A program made the position numbers and the translations under genes. Source: an uncultured Pseudomonadota bacterium (lineage in GTDB: Bacteria; Myxococcota_A; UBA796; GCA-2862545). From it: 38,233 nt of DNA. How positions within the stretch are numbered: position 1 is the first letter of the stretch; every line of letters begins with the position of its first letter. A model generated the notes under the pieces. That model had not been told where the DNA came from, made no database searches, and saw nothing but the letters and a program-made list of their open reading frames with translations. Shown here piece after piece: positions 7,661 to 17,634 of the stretch. The DNA lies in assembly GCA_903897935.1 (NCBI GenBank), contig CAIUDO010000023.1, forward strand, positions 1 to 38,233, in the 5' to 3' direction.

Positions 7661-8773
7661 ATGAAACGGCTGCTCTCCACAGACCAGGCGCGCCGAGTGC
7701 TGCTGCGCGGCGCCGGCCTCGACCCCGGCGCGCCCGACCGGCCCACCACCGTGACCGGCCTGCTCGAGCGGCTGGGGGCGTTTCAGCTCGATCCCATTGA
7801 CCGCATCGGCACGAGCCAAGACCTCGTCGTGCAGGCCCGGCTCGGCCCGACGCCGCGCGGCGCGTGGGCGCGGCCCCAACACGAAGGCGCGGCGTTCGAG
7901 CACTTCGCGAAGGAGCGCTGCCAGCTCCCCGCGCGCTTGTTCCCGGTGTGGCGCGACCGGATCGCGGCCTCGCACCGCTGGTGGCGCACGCCCGAGCGGC
8001 TCCAGAAGCTCGACCCGGCGCTCATCGACGACGTGCTCGCCGAGATCGAGGCCCGCGGGCCGGTCGGCGCCCAGGAGCTGACGCCCCGTGGCCGCGTCGA
8101 GCCGCTCGATTGGAACGGATGGAAGGGGACCGCGAGCGCGGCGTCGATGGCCGTCGAGGTGCTGTGGACCCGGTGCGCCGTCGTGACCGCCGGGCGCGGC
8201 CCCCGCGGACAACGCAGGTACGACGTGCCCAAGCGCGCGTTGCCGACCGTGTGGGACGCGCCCGCGCCGGCCGACCTCGACCGCGCCCTGCTCGACCACC
8301 GGGTCCGGTGCGCCACCGTGCTGCCCGCCCAGACCGGGCCGTGGTGGGGCATGCTGGAAGACGCCCGCCGCGCCGGCCGCCCCGCGGAGCTCGTCGCAGA
8401 GGGCGCCTGGGTAGCGGTCGGCGTCGAAGGCTCACGCCGCACCTGGTACACCACCCCGGACGCGCTCGAGCGCGCCGACGCGCCGCTCGACCACGACGAC
8501 CTGATGCGGGCGATCGGCCCGCTCGACCCTCTGATCTGGGACCGCGAGCTCGTGCGCCTGGCGTTCGGCTTCTCGTACACCTGGGAGGTCTACAAGCCGG
8601 CTGCTGCCCGCGAGTATGGCTACTACGTCGTCCCACTCCTGTGGCGCGGGCGCCTCGTCGGGCGCTTCGAGGGCAGGCGCGACGCCATGGGCCGCGTCGA
8701 GGTGCTCGGGCGATGGGGCGAGGTCCCCGACGCGCCGTTCGCGGCGCTGCTCGACCGCCTCGGCGCGCCCTGA
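7661..8773 (+). CDS. winged-helix YcaQ-family protein (crosslink-repair glycosylase-like)
   Basis: A 370-residue protein of the YcaQ/AlkX (HTH_42) family, whose E. coli member is a DNA glycosylase that unhooks interstrand crosslinks. Visible family traits are the N-terminal LLERLGAFQLDPIDRIG motif, a helical middle region, and the C-terminal WDRELVRLAFGFSYTWEVY, then YGYYVVPLLWRGRLVGR. The ATG at 7661 is used; a GTG two codons upstream is possible and neither has a clear ribosome binding site. A 68-nt gap separates it from the flavoprotein gene, so it may be the last gene of the operon. It ends 5 nt before the convergent beta-propeller gene. Enzymatic activity is inferred from family only. 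Confidence 0.88.
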   Translation: MKRLLSTDQARRVLLRGAGLDPGAPDRPTTVTGLLERLGAFQLDPIDRIGTSQDLVVQARLGPTPRGAWARPQHEGAAFEHFAKERCQLPARLFPVWRDRIAASHRWWRTPERLQKLDPALIDDVLAEIEARGPVGAQELTPRGRVEPLDWNGWKGTASAASMAVEVLWTRCAVVTAGRGPRGQRRYDVPKRALPTVWDAPAPADLDRALLDHRVRCATVLPAQTGPWWGMLEDARRAGRPAELVAEGAWVAVGVEGSRRTWYTTPDALERADAPLDHDDLMRAIGPLDPLIWDRELVRLAFGFSYTWEVYKPAAAREYGYYVVPLLWRGRLVGRFEGRRDAMGRVEVLGRWGEVPDAPFAALLDRLGAP

Positions 8774-8778
8774 TCCGA

Positions 8779-11232
8779 TCAGCGCCGGGCGCGGCGTCGC
8801 CTCAACCACGAGGCCGCGACGAATACGCCGCTCCAACCCACGCTCGGACCGGCCGACACACACCCGCACTGCTTGGCATCGCTCCCCGTGTCGGCGACGT
8901 CTGCGTCGGCGTCGGTGTCCGCGTCGCTGTCGGTGTCCGCGTCGCTGTCGGTGTCGGTGTCCGTGTCCGGCTCCGGGACCAGGTCGTCGAACACGTAGGC
9001 GTCGGACCACGACTCGATGAAGTCGAACAGCACGTCGTCGCCAGCGTGGCTGTGCAGCTCGACGTCGTGCATCTGATCGGCGAGGCCCGAGACCTCCACG
9101 AGCAGCGTGGGACCTCCGTCGACCGCCGGGACGTCGGCGCGCCAGACACCGTCCACGATGACCTCGACCGAGCTCTTCCCTCCGCTCCAGCCGTACAGTC
9201 GCAGCGTGTGGCCGCGCAGCTTCATGTGCAGCGCACGCTCCGACACCATGCGCGTGACGAACCCCATCGAGGCGTCCGAGCGCGCCTCGGCGTACGCCGC
9301 GGGGTTGGTGGCGACGCAGCCAGCCTCGCAGTGCGCGTACTCCGAGTAGTCGTCGATCCGTTGGTAGCCGCTCCACTTGGAGATGAACGGTGGGTCGACG
9401 TCGACGTACGCGTATACGCCGTCGTGGGTGCCCACCAACACCTCTCGAGCCACCCCGAAGTCGGGGCGCGGCGCGATCGCGTGCACCAACGCGGGCATGA
9501 CGAGCCCCGTGTCTTCCCACGCCTTGCAGTCGTCAGACCGAAACACCCTGCCGATCGAGCCGAGCGCGAAGCAGGTTCCGTCTGCCGCGATCGCGAGCTC
9601 GGCCACCTGGTCGAGCTCCGAGAAGGTGGCCGCCTCGACGAACGTGTGGCCGTCGTCCTCGGACAGCCAGATCGTGCTGCCGGTTGCGTACACGACGCGG
9701 TCCGGGTCGCCCGCCGGCCACGCCGTCGCCATCGCCGCGGACCCGTGCTCCACCGTGAAGGTCCGCGTCCACGGGCCGCGCCAGTCCGCAGCGACCGAGA
9801 CACCCGACGACGACGACGCGAGGTACCGGGTCGCGCCGGAGTCGTCGGTGAACCTCAGCATCGACCGCACGCTCGGGTCCGCCGCGTTGAGCTCGGGCGT
9901 CTCCTGCCAGGTAGCGCCCTCGTCTTCGGAGACCGCGACGAGCCCGGAGAACTTCGGCCCCGCGAACGTCGAGAACAGCCAGATCTCGTCCGGCTCGGAG
10001 AACCCGCTGATGGCGGTGTCTTCCGGAAACGGACCGTTGAGCGGGACCCAGCGCTCCCCGCCGTCGACCGACCGCCACCCATGGTGCCCCGAGATCGCGA
10101 GCAGCTCCGACGACGTGCCAGGGACCCACAGGACCTTCTGCACGTTCGCCGCGCTCATGCCGACGCCCGGGGCGTCCCACCGCGTGCCGCCATCGAACGC
10201 GCGCTGGACCCCGGCCGCGTACGCGCCCACGAACACCGTGTCGTCCTCCGGCCACTGCGGATTGTACGCGATCCCGCGTGTGTAGTCGGGCGGGATGAGC
10301 AGGTGCTCAGTCCAGGTACCACCTTCATTATCGGAGATCCAAAGGCCGTCCCAACCTCCGACCACGAACCGATCTCCGACCACCCGCACGACCGTGAACG
10401 CCTCGTCGTCGGAGGAGGCGCCCCCACTCGAATCGAACTCGGTCTCGCTGCCGGTGACCGCGCTCGTGAACGTGGCGCATCGATCGTCTGACACGTACGG
10501 CGCAAACGACGCGCCGGCGACGAGCAGCCGGTCGCCGGACGCCCCCATCGCCACGACCGCCGGGTGCGCCATCGCGGGCAGCGCGCCGCACAGCGTCCAC
10601 GTCGACGTCATCGCGTCCAGCCGCCAGACTTCGCCGTCGGCGGTGCCTGCATAAGCGACGGGAGCTTCGGCGGTCCCAACGACGAGCGCGGCGGTGACGG
10701 TGGCCTCACTGGGCGGTCTGCCCATGAGGGCCCACGCTCCGCCCGTTGGCTTGAACGAGATGGAGCCGTCGGCCGTGCGCCCCGTGACGCCGGCCTCACC
10801 CTCTGCGAATTCGACGAACACACGGTCTACGCTCAACGAGTACGGGCCACCGAGCGGCCCGATCAGCGTCTCGGTGCTCGTCGCGACGAGGACCTCGGCC
10901 CCTTCCGAGGCCACCACCCGCGCCCGGCTCTCCAACGGGTGCTCGGTCCACGACGCACCACCGTCGGTCGTCGACCACAGACGCTGATCCCCCATGAACA
11001 CAGCCGTGCCACCGTCGAGCATGGTCCCCGACGTGATCGGGTCGAGCATCGGGTAGCCGCCGATGTTCGACCAGGTGGTGCCGCCGTCGTGCGACGCCGC
11101 GATCGACTGCCACGCGACGGTGACCCATGGCGCGCTGTCGTCGAGCGCGTCGGGCGCCGCCAAGGCGAACACATTGTCGTGCGGGACGTGGGCGTACGCC
11201 GAAACCTGGCTTATGAAGAACCCAATCAACAC
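8779..11232 (-). CDS. secreted Asp-box beta-propeller protein with MYXO-CTERM-like tail
   Basis: A protein of about 817 residues. Asp-box (BNR) repeats of the S-x-D-x-G-x-x-W type recur: SHDGGTTWSN, TTDGGASWTE, SDNEGGTWTE, SVDGGERWVP, SEDEGATWQE and SEDDGHTFVE, so the main part is probably a sialidase- or VPS10-like beta-propeller. The C-terminal third is a beta domain, followed by an acidic linker (DTDTDTDSDAD) and a sorting signal: CGC at about 789-791, a hydrophobic segment and RRRRARR. This matches MYXO-CTERM-type sorting and surface attachment. No sialidase catalytic residues were identified, so a binding role is more likely. The start is weak: GTG at 11232 sits 1 nt after GGAGG and TTG at 11229 is better spaced; the signal peptide is short. 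Confidence 0.82.
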   Translation of the reverse strand: MLIGFFISQVSAYAHVPHDNVFALAAPDALDDSAPWVTVAWQSIAASHDGGTTWSNIGGYPMLDPITSGTMLDGGTAVFMGDQRLWSTTDGGASWTEHPLESRARVVASEGAEVLVATSTETLIGPLGGPYSLSVDRVFVEFAEGEAGVTGRTADGSISFKPTGGAWALMGRPPSEATVTAALVVGTAEAPVAYAGTADGEVWRLDAMTSTWTLCGALPAMAHPAVVAMGASGDRLLVAGASFAPYVSDDRCATFTSAVTGSETEFDSSGGASSDDEAFTVVRVVGDRFVVGGWDGLWISDNEGGTWTEHLLIPPDYTRGIAYNPQWPEDDTVFVGAYAAGVQRAFDGGTRWDAPGVGMSAANVQKVLWVPGTSSELLAISGHHGWRSVDGGERWVPLNGPFPEDTAISGFSEPDEIWLFSTFAGPKFSGLVAVSEDEGATWQETPELNAADPSVRSMLRFTDDSGATRYLASSSSGVSVAADWRGPWTRTFTVEHGSAAMATAWPAGDPDRVVYATGSTIWLSEDDGHTFVEAATFSELDQVAELAIAADGTCFALGSIGRVFRSDDCKAWEDTGLVMPALVHAIAPRPDFGVAREVLVGTHDGVYAYVDVDPPFISKWSGYQRIDDYSEYAHCEAGCVATNPAAYAEARSDASMGFVTRMVSERALHMKLRGHTLRLYGWSGGKSSVEVIVDGVWRADVPAVDGGPTLLVEVSGLADQMHDVELHSHAGDDVLFDFIESWSDAYVFDDLVPEPDTDTDTDSDADTDSDADTDADADVADTGSDAKQCGCVSAGPSVGWSGVFVAASWLRRRRARR
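8896..8967 (-). repeat. hexanucleotide-type repeats encoding a DTD/DAD linker
   Basis: Imperfect tandem units of GACACC, GACGCG and GACAGC (read on the minus strand) encode an alternating Asp-Thr/Asp-Ser/Asp-Ala spacer. It lies just before the Cys-containing sorting signal of the beta-propeller protein. The same kind of repeat is found in three other genes of the window at the N-terminal, lipobox-proximal side instead. Confidence 0.85.
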
Positions 11233-11481
11233 GCCTCCCCCACGTTCACGCGCGCAGAGCTTACCGCCTGCGCGCGAGCAAAGGGAGCGGCGGGGGCGAC
11301 GTGCACGCCTCGGGTGCCGGACGGCCTCGGGTAAGCCTGCGTCTGCCGCGCCTTCGCGGCGGGGCGTCCGCGACCAGGGACACTCGCCCCGTGCCGGGTT
11401 ACTCTGAAACGGCGCGGATCAGCCTCCGATTCCTCGGCGGATTCGGCGAACGCAGCTCACCCTCGCCACGGCGGTGCTTCA

Positions 11482-13047
<1,566 letters not shown>

Positions 13048-13068
13048 CCCGGCGCGCCGCCACCAGCG

Positions 13069-15102
13069 TCAAGGGTCCGGGATGCGCTCCGGGGGCACCC
13101 AACCAGCGGCGTCTACGAAGTAGATCGGGTTGGACAAGAGCACAGGTGGCTCGTCGAGGTCCTCGTACACCTCGAACCGAACCACCTTGCCCCCAGCGGG
13201 ATTGATGAGGGCGTTCGCCCGGAAGTGGCCATCGCTCACCACGGCGTGGTCGGGCCCGGCCGGCTCACCATCCACGATCCAGCGGACGTACCAGCCGGCC
13301 TGCACCGGGTTGACGTCCAACCGCACGTACTCGGGCGCGGTCGCCCCGACGACGACCTGACCCATCGTCGCACGGGAAGTCACCGCGCGCAGTTGAGCGC
13401 GAACGTCGCCTCCCGGGAAGACGGTGGGATCCCCGAACCACGCCGCGCCGCGCTTGAGCTCCCACAGCAGGTCCTCTTCGTGTGACGACGACGACGCCAC
13501 CCACGTGACGAAGTTGTTCTCGCTCTCGAGGTACGTCACGACGTTGTGCAGGTCGCTGGAGCCGATGCCGGTGATCCAGTACCCCTCGGCGCCGAGCGCG
13601 TCCCACACCGTCAAGAACTCCGCCAACTCGAACACCCGCTGCCGATACCCGACCTCGAGCAGGTCTACGCCGTACACCCCGACGTCGAGCAGCCCGGCGA
13701 GCGCTTCCTCCGCGCTCAACGGCAGCTCGAACAAGTCATCCGAGGCCGACCCGGTGCCGAACATGTGGTTGTACGACACGATGCCGCCGTGATCATGCAC
13801 AAACTGCACGGCCGTCTCCGGCAGCATCTCCTCCGTATCGTACGGAAGGAACGGCACCGAAGATCCGTACGCGTTCAAGTGGGTCGCCTGACCAAACGCC
13901 GAAATCTCCGTCCCGACGAGGTGCTCGACCGCGTACGGCATCGCGTCCAGATAGTCACGCTGACGGTCGCGGAGCTCCTCGCCGAGGTACGCGCCGTGCA
14001 ACCGGAAGTCGTCGATGTCGAAGCTGGCTTGGTGGCCGAGGCTCGCTTGGATCCGGAACCGCGGCGCCTCCATGTGCTGGTCAACGCCCCGCGGCAGCCG
14101 CTCAGCGGCGATCTCGCTGAGGTTGAAGGTCACGTGGGTCCAATTGTCGGCCGGCGCGTCGATGGGCACGTAGACGGTGTGCTCGTCCGACAACACGCTC
14201 CAGTCGGTCGGTGACCAGTAGAACACGAGCGTGTCATGATCGTCGTAGAAGCTCCCACCGTTCATGTTGGAGGAGAACGGGATGGTCAGGAACAGATCTC
14301 CTGGTCCGATCCGGTCGATGGACCGAGGGTAGAGCCAGAAGCTCAGCTCGATGTCGGACAGGAGCATGCTGGCCCACGTCTTTCCGAGCGAGAACGACCA
14401 CTCCGCGTCTCGTGGCAACAAGGGCTCGCCGCCGATACCTTCGAGGCGCCACCCATACGAGCCATCCGGCCCGATTCCGGCGAGCACTTCGCCAGACCAC
14501 AGACCATCGACGAACGTGGCGTCGTCGAGCGCGAACCCGACCTCCCCAGGGCCCGCGTACACGTGCTCGACCTCGGCGACGGTGTCGCCATCCTCAAAGT
14601 CCAACACCTCGAACACATAGTCCGGGTGGAGGTACCCACCATCGTGGTCTGTCCACCACAACACGTCGACCCCGGTCAGCTCCGCGTCGCGGGCGTGGTC
14701 AGCCATGCTCGCGGTGCCTTCGCTGAGGCTCCCGTGCAGGTGGAGCTGCATGTCGACCGTCGAGCCGTGCGCGAGCCAGATCTCGTCGTCGCCTAGGACG
14801 GTGTTTCCAGGCGACGTGAGGCGGGCCACCCCTGGCCATGTGCCAGCGCGAAGCCACGCGGTCGCGTGACCGTCTTCCACCGGGGTGACCCCGAGCACCC
14901 GTCCGAGGGACACATCGAGCGGCACGACGACGCCGTCCGGCGCGGGCGTGCCGTCCGGGGCGGTGATCGTCAGATCCAGCGCCACCATCGCGCGCCCGTT
15001 GGCGACCATCCGCACCGTAGGCGCCGAGATCGTGACCACCGCCGCCCGAGCTGCGTCGGGGGCGAGGAGGAGGACCATGAAACCAGCGAGCACCACCTTC
15101 AC
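13069..15102 (-). CDS. secreted PHP-domain metal-dependent phosphoesterase-like protein
   Basis: A 677-residue exported protein. The GTG at 15102 overlaps the stop of the upstream gene (GTGA) and gives a good signal peptide: MKVVLAGFMVLLLAPDAARA then A. A beta-sandwich region comes first (about residues 22-115, Ig-like). A PHP motif follows with QLHLHGSLSEG (His121 and His123) and LWWTDHDGG (about 150-156), then GGIVSYNHMFG and ITGIGSSDLHN further on, which together supply the metal ligands expected of a polymerase-and-histidinol-phosphatase fold. Between them, about 195-355, lies an inserted beta-rich domain (ending ASFDIDDFRLHGAYLG) that resembles carbohydrate-binding jelly-rolls. Probably a periplasmic or secreted hydrolase; substrate unknown. 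It is co-translated with the MopE-like gene. Confidence 0.82.
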   Translation of the reverse strand: MKVVLAGFMVLLLAPDAARAAVVTISAPTVRMVANGRAMVALDLTITAPDGTPAPDGVVVPLDVSLGRVLGVTPVEDGHATAWLRAGTWPGVARLTSPGNTVLGDDEIWLAHGSTVDMQLHLHGSLSEGTASMADHARDAELTGVDVLWWTDHDGGYLHPDYVFEVLDFEDGDTVAEVEHVYAGPGEVGFALDDATFVDGLWSGEVLAGIGPDGSYGWRLEGIGGEPLLPRDAEWSFSLGKTWASMLLSDIELSFWLYPRSIDRIGPGDLFLTIPFSSNMNGGSFYDDHDTLVFYWSPTDWSVLSDEHTVYVPIDAPADNWTHVTFNLSEIAAERLPRGVDQHMEAPRFRIQASLGHQASFDIDDFRLHGAYLGEELRDRQRDYLDAMPYAVEHLVGTEISAFGQATHLNAYGSSVPFLPYDTEEMLPETAVQFVHDHGGIVSYNHMFGTGSASDDLFELPLSAEEALAGLLDVGVYGVDLLEVGYRQRVFELAEFLTVWDALGAEGYWITGIGSSDLHNVVTYLESENNFVTWVASSSSHEEDLLWELKRGAAWFGDPTVFPGGDVRAQLRAVTSRATMGQVVVGATAPEYVRLDVNPVQAGWYVRWIVDGEPAGPDHAVVSDGHFRANALINPAGGKVVRFEVYEDLDEPPVLLSNPIYFVDAAGWVPPERIPDP

Positions 15103-17531
15103 GGCGAGCACCCCCAAAAATCACAAGCGAACGTGTCGGACGCGGCGTCGTAGGTGTATCCGTAGGCCCCCACGTCGGATGGGGCGTTGTCCGAGGCCCC
15201 CGAACCGAAGTCGCTGCCGGCGACCGAGAGCGACCACGCCGAAAGCCAGACCCCCCCACCCTCGTCGGCCTCATTCGAGGTCACCGAGCCGCCATCGATC
15301 GACGTACTACCAGCATTAATGGCGATCCCGCCGCCACTCGACGCGCTGTTGCCGTCGACGGTGAGCCCAACCAACCGGGCGTCGCCGAAGAGGTACAGCC
15401 CACCACCTTCATACGCCGCGTTTTCGCCAACGAACACGCCGTTCAACTGCGCTTGGGCGGCGGGACCCCAACCATACCCGTAAGGGTAGCCGTAGGTGTA
15501 TACCCCTCCCCCACGCCATGCCCAGGACCCCGTGATCTCGAGCGGCCCCGCCACTGCGACGTCACCCCACAGGTACAGCCCCCCGCCGTCCCAGATCGCG
15601 ACGTTGTCGTGGATCGACGAAGCAACCGTGACGGTGAGCGCCCGCGAAGCCCCGTAGGCGCCGACGAACACACCACCCGCGTAGAGGTCGCCGGTGTTGT
15701 CGAACACCTGAACGTCTTCGAACTCCGTGTTGACCGTCGTGTACAAGCCGCCGGCCCCCACCGCCGAGTTCCCGCTGATCTCCGTGCGGGCGACGCGCAG
15801 CGTGCCCGTGTCGTCTTCGGAGAGATCCCACACGAGGACGCCCCCGCCGTAGGTAGCGCTGTTCCCTTCGACACGACAGTCCTCGATCCGGACCTCACCA
15901 CGGGTGTCCGCGTACACGCCGCCGCCGACGGTCGAACCACCCCAGATCTCCCCGGTACCCCCTCGAATGTCCAGGCCCGCGAGCGTCGCGCTCACGTCGT
16001 AGATCGCGACGACGGGACCGTCCGCGTCGGGGACGAGCTCCACTGTTCCCGGGCCATCCCGGGCGACCAGCGAGACGTCGACGGCGCTGATGACGAGGTT
16101 GACCTCATAGCTGCCGGGGCAGACCGAGACCGTCGCCCCATCCGACGCCGCGTCGATCGCGATCTGCAGCCGCGAATACGGCCGGGCGCCAACGTTGGCG
16201 CCGCGATCCGGCGTGGAGGGGTCACAGTCGTTGTCGACCCCGTCACAACGCTCCTCGGCGCCTGGGTACGTGAGCACGACGCGGTCGTCGCAGTCCCCGC
16301 CTTCGGGCGCCTCCGAGCCTGGGCACGCGTCGCTGTGGTACGTCGGCGCGCCCACACCGTAGCCATCGCGATCGGCGTCGACGTAACACGCGACCAGGTC
16401 GTGGCCGTCACAATCCTGGTCGACCCCGTCCCAGACGACCTCGACGGCGCCGGGCAGCACCGAGTCGTCCCTGTCGTCGCAGTCGCCGGCGGCCGTCGAC
16501 TCGTTCGGCCGGCAAGACCCGTCACGGTACGCGCTGAACGTGCCGCTCACGCCGTCGCCATCAATGTCGAGGTAGCAGCTGACGAGGTCGAAGCCCGTGC
16601 AGTTCTGATCCACCCCGTCGTCGGGCACGTCGGCCGCGCCCGGGTACGTCGCGGCGTCGCTGTCGAGGCAATCGAGGCCGTTCGAAGCGAAGCCGGCGCC
16701 ACACGCCCCTTCGGCGGGTACGACGACGGGCCCGCCGAACCCGTCGCCATCGGCGTCTTCGAAGCACCGAACCCGATCGGCGCCGGAGCAGTCCTGGTCG
16801 ATGCCGTCCGACGCCACGTCACGCTGTGACGGGTTGATCGTCGCGTCTACGTCGTCGCAGTCACCGCCGCGACGCGAGGCTCCGGGTGGGCACACGGCCT
16901 CGGCGACCGTGGACGGGCCGCTCCCGACGCCGTCGCCGTCGCCGTCCACGAAGCACGTGACCGAGTCCGCGCCCGAGCAGTCCTGGTCGCGACCGTCGTC
17001 GAGCAGCTCGGCCGCGCCTGGAAAGACATCGGAGAAGCCGTCGTTACAGTCACCGTCGATGGCCACCGTGGGCGGCACGCAGCTACCATCCGCGAGCGCC
17101 GGGCTGCCAGCACCGAAGCCGTCCGCGTCGGAGTCCAACCAGCACTGCACCTCGTCTAGGCCCGTGCAGTCTTGGTCGACTCCGTCGCCCGCCACACCGA
17201 GGGCACCCGGGTAGACGTCGGCGCGGCTGTCGTCGCAATCGCCTTCCACCGACGTCCACTCGGGCTCGACCGAGCAGGAGCGGATCGGCTCGGCTTGCAG
17301 GTCGCCGAACCCGTCGCCGTCGCGGTCGGGCAACACCCACGTGGCGCCCGCCGCGTCGTCGTCCACCACTCCGTCACAGTCGTCGTCGAGGCCGTTGCAC
17401 GACTCCGCGCACGCCACCCCGAGGTCGCACACCGCGACGCACACGACCGGAGCGTCGCCCGGCCCTCCGCTGTGGACGGCACCGGACGTGCACCCGCTGT
17501 GCACGGCAAAAGCCAGAGCGAACGGCCCCAC
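15099..17531 (-). CDS. MopE-type metal-binding repeat and beta-helix surface protein
   Basis: An 810-residue exported protein. GTG at 17531 has AGGGGG about 5 nt upstream. The N-terminus (GPFALAFAVHSGCTSG) may be a lipoprotein signal, though the residue at -3 to Cys14 is atypical. Residues about 35-430 hold six to seven tandem units of about 60 residues built on GDCDD, DGVDQDC(S/T/D)G and D(A/G)DGDG(F/V)G motifs. This is the MopE-type putative metal-binding repeat known from the copper-repressible MopE protein of Methylococcus and common in Myxococcota. Residues about 445-805 form a Gly-rich beta-helix with GGGVY, GGGLYL and GNSA-type coils, as in polymorphic outer-membrane proteins. Metal or calcium binding at the surface is inferred. 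Confidence 0.85.
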   Translation of the reverse strand: MGPFALAFAVHSGCTSGAVHSGGPGDAPVVCVAVCDLGVACAESCNGLDDDCDGVVDDDAAGATWVLPDRDGDGFGDLQAEPIRSCSVEPEWTSVEGDCDDSRADVYPGALGVAGDGVDQDCTGLDEVQCWLDSDADGFGAGSPALADGSCVPPTVAIDGDCNDGFSDVFPGAAELLDDGRDQDCSGADSVTCFVDGDGDGVGSGPSTVAEAVCPPGASRRGGDCDDVDATINPSQRDVASDGIDQDCSGADRVRCFEDADGDGFGGPVVVPAEGACGAGFASNGLDCLDSDAATYPGAADVPDDGVDQNCTGFDLVSCYLDIDGDGVSGTFSAYRDGSCRPNESTAAGDCDDRDDSVLPGAVEVVWDGVDQDCDGHDLVACYVDADRDGYGVGAPTYHSDACPGSEAPEGGDCDDRVVLTYPGAEERCDGVDNDCDPSTPDRGANVGARPYSRLQIAIDAASDGATVSVCPGSYEVNLVISAVDVSLVARDGPGTVELVPDADGPVVAIYDVSATLAGLDIRGGTGEIWGGSTVGGGVYADTRGEVRIEDCRVEGNSATYGGGVLVWDLSEDDTGTLRVARTEISGNSAVGAGGLYTTVNTEFEDVQVFDNTGDLYAGGVFVGAYGASRALTVTVASSIHDNVAIWDGGGLYLWGDVAVAGPLEITGSWAWRGGGVYTYGYPYGYGWGPAAQAQLNGVFVGENAAYEGGGLYLFGDARLVGLTVDGNSASSGGGIAINAGSTSIDGGSVTSNEADEGGGVWLSAWSLSVAGSDFGSGASDNAPSDVGAYGYTYDAASDTFACDFWGCSP

Positions 17532-17548
17532 CCGGCCCCCCTGACATC

Positions 17549-17578
17549 ATCTTAACGACACGACGGTTCGCTCGTCAA
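17549..17578 (-). promoter_or_regulatory. promoter of the MopE-like/PHP operon
   Basis: On the minus strand, TTGACG (17578-17573), an 18-nt spacer and TAAGAT (17554-17549) form a plausible sigma-70 promoter. Transcription would begin near 17542, about 11 nt before the GTG at 17531. It sits in the short gap after the FG-GAP lipoprotein gene, so the MopE-like/PHP pair can be transcribed separately from that gene. Confidence 0.5.
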
Positions 17579-17634
17579 CCAGCGTCGGAAAATTTCTGCC
17601 CGATCCACGCCGCAGTTTGGCGAGGCCCGATCGT

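Noticed and set aside
11349-11362. CCGCG-CCTT-CGCGG hairpin upstream of the sulfatase-like gene as a terminator
   Set aside because: The stem is short, no T tract follows, and such stems are frequent in GC-rich DNA.
15900-17420. Roughly 180-nt periodicity as a non-coding repeat array
   Set aside because: It is explained by the MopE-type protein repeats in the coding frame.
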